Below, piece by piece: positions 8,348 to 15,245 of a stretch of DNA of 55,547 bases. Made by a program: the position numbers and the translations under genes. Location: positions 1 through 55,547 of the forward strand of contig JACKCD010000038.1 in the NCBI GenBank assembly GCA_020634215.1, given 5' to 3'. Source of the DNA: Ardenticatenaceae bacterium. Lineage in GTDB: Bacteria > Chloroflexota > Anaerolineae > Promineifilales > Promineifilaceae. The notes beneath the pieces are model-generated. The model made no database searches, had not been told where the DNA came from, and worked only from the letters and a program-made list of their open reading frames with translations. How positions within the stretch are numbered: the first letter of the stretch is position 1; each line of letters begins with the position of its first letter.

Positions 8348-9217
8348 ATGGTGGCTGATAAAACGGAAAAACAGCAGCAGTTCCCCCGCTTTCGCTTGAT
8401 GGCGCGTATTGAGCATATCGTCTTGTTGGTAAGCTTTACAGTGCTGTCTATCACGGGGCTGCCGCAAAAGTATATTGAAGCACCATTTTCAGAGACAATG
8501 ATTGGCTGGATGGGTGGTATCGAGGCGGTACGGATGATTCACCGCTATGCAGCCTTTATGCTCGTGACTGGGTCAGCTTTTCATTTGTTTACAGGTGCCT
8601 ATCGCAGCTTGGTAAAGAAAGAACGAATGCGCATCATGCTGCGGCTGTCTGATGCCCGCGATTTGTGGGATACGATTCGCCATAATTTGGGTTTTTTGCC
8701 AGAACCTCCGAAGATGCCCAAGTTTAATTTTGGCGAGAAGATAGAGTATTGGGCGGTAATTTGGGGAACGGCCGTTATGGTCATCACCGGCTTTATGCTG
8801 TGGAATCCAATCGCCACCACCTTCATCCTGCCCGGTCAAATCATTCCCGCCGCCCTGGCTGCCCACGGCGGCGAGGCGGTTCTAGCGGTTCTCTCTATCC
8901 TCATCTGGCACATGTATAATGTGCTTCTCAAGCATCGAAACTTTAGCATTTTCACCGGCAGCCTGCCCCGTCACCAAATGGAAGAGGAACATGGACTAGA
9001 GCTAGAGCGGCTGGAAACGGGTGGTGACCCGTGGCCGGGAATGAGTTTGCCCGTTTTGCAAAAGCGGCGGCGCAACTTTCTCATTATCAGTGTCATTCTG
9101 AGCAGCTTGATCATGGCTGTTTTGGTTTGGCTTTTCACCTTTGAACAAACGGCCATTACGACCATTCCACGAGTGACGCGAGAAGTGTTTGTGCCATTAG
9201 CAACGGCCGTTCCTTAA
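8348..9217 (+). CDS. Membrane cytochrome b (formate dehydrogenase gamma/hydrogenase b-type)
   Basis: This 289-aa protein has five likely membrane helices. Histidines placed for heme b ligation are H23 in helix 1 (ARIEHIVLLVSFTVLSITG), H65 and H79 in helix 2 (IHRYAAFMLVTGSAFHLF) and one in helix 4 (ILIWHMYNVLLKH). This is the four-helix cytochrome b pattern of quinol-reactive subunits in formate dehydrogenases and hydrogenases (b561-like superfamily). An extra C-terminal helix follows a charged cytoplasmic segment. Next to the 14-heme protein it could exchange electrons between menaquinone and the external hemes. The start is well placed behind AAAGGAG. The last palindrome copy before the stop encodes Thr-Ala-Val. 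Confidence 0.82.
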   Translation: MVADKTEKQQQFPRFRLMARIEHIVLLVSFTVLSITGLPQKYIEAPFSETMIGWMGGIEAVRMIHRYAAFMLVTGSAFHLFTGAYRSLVKKERMRIMLRLSDARDLWDTIRHNLGFLPEPPKMPKFNFGEKIEYWAVIWGTAVMVITGFMLWNPIATTFILPGQIIPAALAAHGGEAVLAVLSILIWHMYNVLLKHRNFSIFTGSLPRHQMEEEHGLELERLETGGDPWPGMSLPVLQKRRRNFLIISVILSSLIMAVLVWLFTFEQTAITTIPRVTREVFVPLATAVP

Positions 9218-9539
9218 AACATTCTCGCTAGTTAGTGACAAATAACCGTCAGGTTTTGTGACAAAATGCACTAAACAGACCCCTTTTTCCCACTTATACT
9301 GACCACTGTCATCATGCCCTCCCTTGCATCTGGTGGTTGCTTGATGGCCATGGTCACTAGGTAACGCATGGGCAAGCAAGGGTAGTAAATACGCTTGTTG
9401 CCCCCAGAAGGAGGGTTGTCATCAGTTATTAACTAATACCATTATCAATTTACTAACTTTGAAGGAATAGCCGCTATTCCTTCGCTTATGTTCAACGGGG
9501 TTACCCCGTTTCATTCATTTTAGATGAGGAGAATGCAGT
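9218..9539 (+). promoter_or_regulatory. Intergenic leader of the hexaheme gene with two perfect hairpins
   Basis: This 322-bp gap holds two perfect stem-loops close to the next start. GAAGGAATAG/CTATTCCTTC (9461-9483) has a 10-bp stem and 3-base loop. AACGGGG/CCCCGTT (9494-9510) has a 7-bp stem and 3-base loop. A clean ribosome site GAGGAG follows. TTTTGTGACA at 9254-9263 also occurs upstream of the decaheme operon. The hexaheme gene may therefore have its own promoter and a structured leader. No gene is seen. Confidence 0.5.
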
Positions 9540-10622
9540 ATGAAACGTAAACTATTACTAATCAGTTTAGTCGTGTTTGCTGTCTTGATGCTCGCTGCTT
9601 GTGCTGGGGCGGAAGGCCCTGCTGGTCCTGCTGGCCCGGAAGGCCCTGCTGGCCCCGCCGGAGAGGCTGGTCCTGCTGGTCCTGCTGGCCCCGCTGGCCC
9701 TGCTGGAGAGGCTGGTCCTGCTGGTCCTGCTGGCCCCGCTGGAGAAGCAGCCATGATTATGGCTAGCGATCTCTCTTGTACCGAGTGTCATAATGATACG
9801 GCGATTATTACCGGCAAGAAGGCTCCGTGGTCAACTTCTGTTCATGGAAGCGGTACCGCTGCTGAATATGCTGGTGGCCGTGATGGTTGTACAGGGTGTC
9901 ATTCCGGTGCTTCCTTCTCGAAGATGGTTGCCGCTGGTGAAACTCCGGCAACTTATTCTGGCACTGCTGCTGATGTAACTCACCAGGACTGCCGCACCTG
10001 CCATCAGATCCATGTGACGTATACCAGTGAAGACTGGGCGCTGGAGACAACAGCCCCTGTTGCCTTGTATGCCATTGAAGGGGCGACCTTTGACGGTGGT
10101 AACGGTAATCTGTGCGCTAACTGTCACCAACCCCGCACTACGATGACAGCAACTGACGGTGTGGTGAATTGGTCTAGCACTCACTACGGGCCACACCACG
10201 GCCCGCAAAGTGCAATGCTGCTTGGCATTGGTGGTGCTGGCCCTGTTGAAGGAACCCCCTCAGGCCATTACAAAGAGGTCGAGAACACCTGTGTGGGCTG
10301 CCACTTGGGTGAAAACCAGAACCATACCTTTATGCCTACCGTTGCAGCTTGCGCGGAATGTCATGAGGGTGTCGAGAATTTCGACATCAATGGTGTCCAG
10401 ACTGAAGTTGCGGAAATGCTGACCCAACTTGAGGAGGCTCTGGTTGCCAAAGGCATGTGGGATCTCGAAGCAGACGAACCGGTTGTAGGGGAATATCCCG
10501 AGGCCGAGGCTGCTGCTATGTGGAACTATGTGTATATTGCTCACGAAGACAAGAGCATGGGTGTGCATAATGCGGAGTACACGAAGGCTTTGCTGCAAGC
10601 TAGCCTGGATGCCCTGCAATAA
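9540..10622 (+). CDS. Hexaheme c-type cytochrome lipoprotein with collagen-like stalk
   Basis: The 360-aa protein has a lipoprotein signal (lipobox LAAC, Cys about residue 21), then after a short AGAE spacer 15 Gly-X-Y triplets, nearly all GPA with GEA and GPE, then a domain with six CxxCH motifs: CTECH, CTGCH, CRTCH, CANCH, CVGCH and CAECH. Other histidines are numerous (STHYGPHHGP) and can serve as distal ligands. The C-terminal 90 residues are helical and acidic without hemes. The stalk DNA is a visible repeat (GGTCCTGCTGGC units, about 9612-9745). It is the last gene before a strong terminator. GAGGAG precedes the ATG. It is probably a cell-surface electron carrier; the family is not recognised. 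Confidence 0.88.
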   Translation: MKRKLLLISLVVFAVLMLAACAGAEGPAGPAGPEGPAGPAGEAGPAGPAGPAGPAGEAGPAGPAGPAGEAAMIMASDLSCTECHNDTAIITGKKAPWSTSVHGSGTAAEYAGGRDGCTGCHSGASFSKMVAAGETPATYSGTAADVTHQDCRTCHQIHVTYTSEDWALETTAPVALYAIEGATFDGGNGNLCANCHQPRTTMTATDGVVNWSSTHYGPHHGPQSAMLLGIGGAGPVEGTPSGHYKEVENTCVGCHLGENQNHTFMPTVAACAECHEGVENFDINGVQTEVAEMLTQLEEALVAKGMWDLEADEPVVGEYPEAEAAAMWNYVYIAHEDKSMGVHNAEYTKALLQASLDALQ

Positions 10623-10643
10623 CGCAATCTTGATAGTATAATG

Positions 10644-10684
10644 ATAAAGGCCAGATGTGTTATGCATCTGGCCTTTATTTTTTG
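10644..10684 (+). terminator. Rho-independent terminator of the plus-strand cytochrome operon
   Basis: The arms ATAAAGGCCAGATG and CATCTGGCCTTTAT form a perfect 14-bp stem with a 7-base loop, followed by a run of seven Ts. It lies 22 bp after the hexaheme gene. Its AT-rich stem base (ATAAA) may also help end the convergent minus-strand operon. Confidence 0.93.
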
Positions 10685-10717
10685 GGGGAAAGCTAAAGAT
10701 TTCGCGGTCTTGCCTTG

Positions 10718-10927
10718 CTAATCAGGCTGGTGGTGGGTAAGAGCAGGGGTGGGGTGGGTGTAAACTTCTGATTCGTCGGCCAAGGCTCCGCGCCGTATCC
10801 AGTTGAGGGTGAGGCCAACGGCCGTTAAAATGCCCACGGTGATTAAACCGACAATGATGCTGCCGATCCCAGCGGTGTCAATAAACCAGTATATAATGCG
10901 AATGGTAGGTTCGTCGGGGAAGTTCAT
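10718..10927 (-). CDS. Small single-span membrane protein
   Basis: A 69-aa peptide starting MNFPDEPTIRIIYWFID, with one long hydrophobic segment (IGSIIVGLITVGILTAVGLTL) and a basic then polar tail. Its ATG at 10927 overlaps the TGA of the TorD-ferredoxin gene (ATGA), showing translational coupling. I do not recognise the family. As the last gene of the NrfD/molybdopterin operon it may be an accessory membrane subunit. One palindrome copy lies in it. Confidence 0.65.
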   Translation of the reverse strand: MNFPDEPTIRIIYWFIDTAGIGSIIVGLITVGILTAVGLTLNWIRRGALADESEVYTHPTPALTHHQPD

Positions 10928-11916
10928 GCGGCACTCTCCATCATGATTTGGGGGCGGCAGTCGAGGCAATAATTGAGCCAGGCTGGATGACCCAACTGCC
11001 GGGCAACGTAATCTAGTTCGGCCTGGCTGACTAACGGCCGTTTACAACCCGCACAAACCGCACGCGGTGAACGCCGTAGGGCGGCAGCAGGCGGGGATAT
11101 TTCGGTCGTTGCGGCCATTTTAATCGCCTGCGTATCACAAATGTGCTCACACTTGCGGCAGCCAATACAGGCGGCTGTGGCAAGCAGTAGGGCGGTCTCC
11201 TGCTCCGTTTCATAAACGGCCAGGGCCTTGGTGGGGCAAATCTGGACGCAAAAGCCGCACAGGGTGCAGTCAGCGGGGGTGGGGATGGTGGGGAGAAAAA
11301 CGGCCGTTTTCGGCTGGCGCGGCGGCTGCAAGGCTTCTTCCAGCCAATTTGCCAACAGGCTGCCAATCGGAGCATACACGTCATCCCCAGAACGAGCCAG
11401 CGCCCGCCCTACCTCCGGCAGCCAACGGCCGGCGTGTTTTTTGATAAAGCTACGCTCCAACTTTTGCCAACGCCACCGATTTTCCGGGTCATTGACCTGC
11501 ATTTCGGCCACATAGCCCAAAAAAGTTAGCTCCATGGAGGCGTGGTCGGGCAATTCGCTGCTGACCATTTGCAGCCCGGCAGTTTGGTAGAGCAAGGCGA
11601 GCTTTTGGGTTTCGGGGCCAAGCAAACGGCCGTTAACCATCATGGACTCATAGAGCCACAGGCGCGGACGGCCGTTTCCCATAAAAGCGGCCTCATACCG
11701 CGCCAACCGTTCTTGCTCTGTCTCCGTCCCAATGCTTGCGAGCGTTTCGGCTGCCTGCCGTGCACTATGGGAAAACGGCCGTAAGGCTCGCGCCGCTTCA
11801 TACAGCGGCCACATCATTCCCGGCTGGGTCATCCACAGCATCGGCGGTACCAACACCTCTGCCAAGGCATGATAGAGTTCAGCTCGCAAAGCCAGCGCGG
11901 GATGTGTGTCAACCAT
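10924..11916 (-). CDS. TorD-family chaperone fused to a two-cluster ferredoxin domain
   Basis: Residues 1-200 match TorD/DmsD chaperones, which protect a molybdoenzyme apoprotein and its Tat signal until the cofactor is in. The hallmarks RLARYEAAFMG (71-80), YESMMVNGRLLGPET (89-103) and ELPDHASMELTFLGYVAE (121-138) are present. Residues 217-263 form two [4Fe-4S] sites, CTLCGFCVQICP and CIGCRKCEHICD. A last CAGC...CLDC pair (288-320) may bind zinc or another cluster. TorD proteins are normally about 200 aa with no iron-sulfur domain, so the fusion suggests a redox or cluster-linked check on maturation. The partner is presumably the molybdopterin protein four genes upstream. Four palindrome copies lie near or in it. 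Confidence 0.85.
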   Translation of the reverse strand: MVDTHPALALRAELYHALAEVLVPPMLWMTQPGMMWPLYEAARALRPFSHSARQAAETLASIGTETEQERLARYEAAFMGNGRPRLWLYESMMVNGRLLGPETQKLALLYQTAGLQMVSSELPDHASMELTFLGYVAEMQVNDPENRWRWQKLERSFIKKHAGRWLPEVGRALARSGDDVYAPIGSLLANWLEEALQPPRQPKTAVFLPTIPTPADCTLCGFCVQICPTKALAVYETEQETALLLATAACIGCRKCEHICDTQAIKMAATTEISPPAAALRRSPRAVCAGCKRPLVSQAELDYVARQLGHPAWLNYCLDCRPQIMMESAA

Positions 11917-11925
11917 TTTTTAGCA

Positions 11926-12004
11926 AGTGATCAGTAATCGGTAATCAGTGACCAGCTCACTGATTACTGGTTACTGGTTACTGATTACTGATTACTGATT
12001 ACTG
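11926..12004. repeat. Intergenic hairpin of TTACTGA units
   Basis: Tandem TTACTGA/TTACTGG units run through 11951-12004, and the left part (11926-11950) is their approximate reverse complement, giving a stem of about 19 bp with a few mismatches. It lies between the slipin and TorD-ferredoxin genes and supplies the slipin stop codon. Confidence 0.8.
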
Positions 12005-12775
12005 TTTACCGCCGTTCAAGTTGCCGCGCAAAGCCTGCGCTGTCTGATTGATAATATCCAGCGGAATCGCCAAAATCGTTGAATTTTGCTCGCTGGATAC
12101 TTCAACCAGCGTTTGCAAATAGCGCAATTGCAGGCTGTTGGGTGACTGCGCCAAGCGGTCGGCCGCATCTGAAAGCGCCTCAGCCGCCAGCTTTTCACCT
12201 TCCGCATGGATGATCTTGGCGCGTTTTTCCCGTTCTGCTTCGGCCTGCCGCGCCATGGTGCGCTGTAGTCGTTCCGGCAAAAGCACATCCTTCACTTCCA
12301 CAATGCTCGCTTCCACACCCCAGGGTTCGGTATGGTCATCAATGATCTTACCCAAGCGCTCATTGATGCGGTCGCGCTGGGAGAGCAGTTCGTCCAAATC
12401 GGATTGGCCTAACACGCTCCGCAGGGTGGTTAACGCCACCTGGCTGGTTGCTTTGGTGTAATCTACCACCTTGATGATGGCATCCTGGGGATTGACCACG
12501 CGGAAGTAGACAACCGCATCTACCTGCGCCGTAACGTTGTCCTTGGTGATGACTTCCTGTGGTTCAACAACAAGCGTTTCCACCCGCATGTCTACTTTGA
12601 TCATGCGATCCAGGTAGGGCACGATAAAATTGAGGCCAGGCTCACGTTCGCTGCGGAATTTACCGAAGCGAAATACCAGACCGCGCTGGTACTGCCATAC
12701 AATCTTGACCGATGGCACAATGAGCAAAAGCAGTACAATGACGATGAGTAGGATTAGAAATGGTTGACTAAGCAT
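11999..12775 (-). CDS. Slipin/SPFH (band 7) membrane protein
   Basis: The 258-aa protein starts at 12775 behind AGGAG. It has an N-terminal membrane hairpin or anchor (FLILLIVIVLLLLIVPSV), then the band 7 domain: KIVWQYQRGLVFRFGKFRSEREPGLNFIVPYLDRMIKVDMR, VDAVVYFRVVNPQDAIIKVVDY and a C-terminal coiled coil ARQAEAEREKRAKIIHAEGEKLAAEALSDA. This is the stomatin/slipin pattern. Such proteins form oligomeric scaffolds that organise membrane complexes. A partner NfeD protease gene is not adjacent. It lies inside the NrfD/molybdopterin operon between the NrfD and TorD-ferredoxin genes, so it may scaffold that complex. Confidence 0.88.
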   Translation of the reverse strand: MLSQPFLILLIVIVLLLLIVPSVKIVWQYQRGLVFRFGKFRSEREPGLNFIVPYLDRMIKVDMRVETLVVEPQEVITKDNVTAQVDAVVYFRVVNPQDAIIKVVDYTKATSQVALTTLRSVLGQSDLDELLSQRDRINERLGKIIDDHTEPWGVEASIVEVKDVLLPERLQRTMARQAEAEREKRAKIIHAEGEKLAAEALSDAADRLAQSPNSLQLRYLQTLVEVSSEQNSTILAIPLDIINQTAQALRGNLNGGKQ

Positions 12776-12794
12776 TGCCAAACTCCTGTAAAAT

Positions 12795-12870
12795 GGGACG
12801 CGGACGAACACGGACAAACACGGATGAATCTGAGAAATCTGAGAAATCTTTGATTTTTATTCGTGGTGGT
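12795..12870. repeat. Short direct-repeat tract (ACACGGA and ATCTGAGAA units)
   Basis: The gap between slipin and NrfD holds heptamer-like direct repeats (GACGAACACGGACAAACACGG) followed by two ATCTGAGAA units. It has only weak dyad symmetry. It resembles the simple-unit intergenic tracts elsewhere in the window but without a full hairpin. The NrfD stop follows after about 45 bp. Confidence 0.5.
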
Positions 12871-12916
12871 GTGACACCGCTCATGACATCTCCTCTCTAA
12901 ATGAGATTGAGAACAG

Positions 12917-14500
12917 TTAATTGGGTCGTCGGAACTCAAACGGCCGTTTACGTTTCGGGCCAACTGGTTCCGGCGCGGGAATCTCAATTTGGGCTTCGGC
13001 GGCGGCAATCACCCGCCCTTCGGCGACTTCCCAAATAGAAATGGCGGGAAAGAGCTTGAAGAAAAGCAGCGGCCCCAAAACCAGCATGGCGAACGAAGCC
13101 GCCGTCACGGACAGCTCGGTGGGCGATGGCAGATAGGTGGCATAGGGCACAAGACGGGGGTGGGTGACGGTGGGAATAATGATGTTCCAGCGCTCTAGCC
13201 ACATGCCAACGACGACACAGACAGAAGCAATAATCATGGATCGGATTAAATGCCGTTTGCACCAAAGGGTAAAGCCAATCACAAGCGCCAGCAGCAGCAT
13301 TACCTCAATGACCCACAGCAGGGTGTGGATGTCGGGGGCCAGCGAAAGGGTGAAGGGCAGTTGTTCGGGCATGAAGAGGACGAGGGAGAGAAAAACGGCC
13401 GTTATTCCCTGCCCCAACAGCCACTGGCCGCTAAACAAGGGCGATAGCTCCTGCAAAAAAGATGGCAGCAAGTTTGGCACAATCAGCACCCAGGTCGCTA
13501 CAACCATCAGCCCCACCATTCCCCAAAACGTCGGCGCAAACGTGCCCCACAGCTTGCTTGCCAGCACCGGAAACTCCATCACTTCTTGCCCCGCCACAAT
13601 GGTCAAATGTTCGGTGTAGGTGAAATAAAACCAGATGATGCTCATTACAATAAACAGTGCCTTCAAACTGCGGTACTGCTGCTCCTGAATATACTCCTGC
13701 AGCCCCATGCGCTGCCGGAAAATCGTCACCACAATCAGCAGCATTCCAATGCCGGAAAAAACGGCACCGACGACAAAATAAGGCCCTAAAATGGTGGATT
13801 TCCAGCCCGGCTGCACGGTAGTCGAGAAGATCCAGGAGGTGACGGTGTGGAGCGAAACGCCAATGGGAATGATCAGAATTGAGGTGGTGGTGATCACCTT
13901 TTCCAGCCGCCGCCACTGCTCCCGGTTGCCGCGCCAGCCTAAAGCCAGCAGCCGGTAAAGAAAGCTGCGCCATTTGGGGGCATTGGCTGGCACGTTGTCA
14001 CGCAGCAAGGCGATGTCGGGTAGCAGTTGCATAAACAATGCGCCCATGCTGGCGAGAATATACAGCGTCAGGGAGGTGGCATCCCAGAGGAGGGGGGATT
14101 GTAAACGGCCGTAAATAAAAATCGACCCCATCCGTTCCGGCCGGCCCATATCAAACAAAATTTGCAGTGCCGCCACCAGCAGCCCAAACACCGTCAACGT
14201 TTCCGCAATCCGCGTAATCGGCCGGCGCCAATTGGCCCCCGTCAATTGCAGTGCCGCCGAAATCAACGTCCCCGCCATGCTCACCCCAATCAGAAAAATA
14301 AAATTCACCATGTACACGCCCCAAAACACGGGACGGTTCAAACCGGTTTCCCCTAAACCAACCGTTATCTGGTGGTAGTACATGTACCCGCCCCAGCCAA
14401 TCACCCCAACCAGAAAGAGAAACAGCAGCCGAAAACGAATGCCAATGCGGTATAAAGGATCAATAAGCAGCGTTTTATCGTGAGGATTTACAGTTAGCAT
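12917..14500 (-). CDS. NrfD/PsrC-family quinone-reactive membrane subunit
   Basis: This 527-aa protein has about ten membrane helices and the NrfD/PsrC pattern: the first loop VFWGVYMVNFIFLIGVSMAGTLISAAL, a helix-2 LTVFGLLVAALQILFDMGRPERM segment, ITTTSILIIPIGVSLHTVTSWIF and MWLERWNIIIPTVTHP near the end. NrfD subunits exchange electrons between quinol and an adjacent four-cluster ferredoxin. The size and order next to ferredoxin and molybdopterin subunits resemble QrcD or ActC. It starts 4 bp after the ferredoxin-subunit stop. The C-terminal tail ends in a basic RKRPFEFRR segment encoded partly by a palindrome copy. Confidence 0.9.
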   Translation of the reverse strand: MLTVNPHDKTLLIDPLYRIGIRFRLLFLFLVGVIGWGGYMYYHQITVGLGETGLNRPVFWGVYMVNFIFLIGVSMAGTLISAALQLTGANWRRPITRIAETLTVFGLLVAALQILFDMGRPERMGSIFIYGRLQSPLLWDATSLTLYILASMGALFMQLLPDIALLRDNVPANAPKWRSFLYRLLALGWRGNREQWRRLEKVITTTSILIIPIGVSLHTVTSWIFSTTVQPGWKSTILGPYFVVGAVFSGIGMLLIVVTIFRQRMGLQEYIQEQQYRSLKALFIVMSIIWFYFTYTEHLTIVAGQEVMEFPVLASKLWGTFAPTFWGMVGLMVVATWVLIVPNLLPSFLQELSPLFSGQWLLGQGITAVFLSLVLFMPEQLPFTLSLAPDIHTLLWVIEVMLLLALVIGFTLWCKRHLIRSMIIASVCVVVGMWLERWNIIIPTVTHPRLVPYATYLPSPTELSVTAASFAMLVLGPLLFFKLFPAISIWEVAEGRVIAAAEAQIEIPAPEPVGPKRKRPFEFRRPN

Positions 14501-14503
14501 AGT

Positions 14504-15232
14504 TTATCCTTCTCGCAAATAGATAACCTTCGGGTGCGTGCCCACATCTTCCAGCAGCCGGAAAGCGCGGGGGTTTTGCTCTAATTTAGAGACAGTGCTT
14601 TCTGGATCATCTAAATCGCCAAAATAGCGGGCTTTGGCCGTGCAGGTTTGGACACAGGCTGGCACATAATCTGCCGCCCGAAAATCCCGCCCCTCTGCTT
14701 CAGCTTGGGCGCGGGCTTTTTGCAGGCGGTGGATACAAAAGGTGCATTTCTCCACCACCCCTTTCATCCGTGCGGCCGGCCCCTCAGACCGCCCTGGCCC
14801 TGTCACTGCATCTGGCGAGAGATGCTGCGCTAGTTCTGGTGTCCATTCCGGCTGGTACCAGTTGAAGTAGCGCACACCATAGGGGCAGGCCACCGTGCAA
14901 AAACGGCAGCCAATGCAGCGATCATAATTTTGCCGCACCAGCCCTTCCTCATCCCGATAGGTCGCCTGTACTGGGCAAACCTTCACACAGGGAGGATTGA
15001 CGCAGTGCATACATGGCCGGGTCAGATACCGGGTGCGTACAAACGGATATTCCCCCGTTTCCTCTGTGGGGTTAATCGGGTCGGGGAAAACATCGTTCCA
15101 GCGAATGGCACGCCCTTTTTGCGCTTGTTCCGGTGCCACCACCGGCGTGTTGTTTTCAAAGCGGCAGGCGATGCTGCACCCCTGGCAAGCCACACATTTA
15201 TCCAAATCAATAACCATTGCCCAACTTGTCAT
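14504..15232 (-). CDS. Four-cluster [4Fe-4S] electron-transfer subunit (DmsB/PsrB type)
   Basis: The 242-aa protein has four cysteine clusters in the order of DmsB/PsrB/NrfC proteins: CVACQGCSIAC (13-23), CMHCVNPPCVKVCP, CIGCRFCTVACP with YGVRYFNW, and CTFCIHRLQKA with CVQTC near the end. It shuttles electrons between the molybdopterin subunit and the NrfD subunit. It has no signal peptide of its own, as usual for subunits exported with their Tat-targeted partner. It lies between those two genes with gaps of 13 and 3 bp. Confidence 0.94.
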   Translation of the reverse strand: MTSWAMVIDLDKCVACQGCSIACRFENNTPVVAPEQAQKGRAIRWNDVFPDPINPTEETGEYPFVRTRYLTRPCMHCVNPPCVKVCPVQATYRDEEGLVRQNYDRCIGCRFCTVACPYGVRYFNWYQPEWTPELAQHLSPDAVTGPGRSEGPAARMKGVVEKCTFCIHRLQKARAQAEAEGRDFRAADYVPACVQTCTAKARYFGDLDDPESTVSKLEQNPRAFRLLEDVGTHPKVIYLREG

Positions 15233-15245
15233 AATGCCCTCGTAG

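Noticed and set aside
9515..9754. Minus-strand open frame rich in GPAGPA opposite the hexaheme gene
   Set aside because: It is the antisense of the collagen-like repeat; the DNA repeat gives collagen-like readings on both strands. It has no signal peptide or ribosome site and lies inside a clear gene.
11926..12004. Tandem TTACTGA tract as a possible CRISPR array
   Set aside because: Units are 7 bp with no spacers of constant length, and no cas genes are near. It is a simple-unit hairpin.
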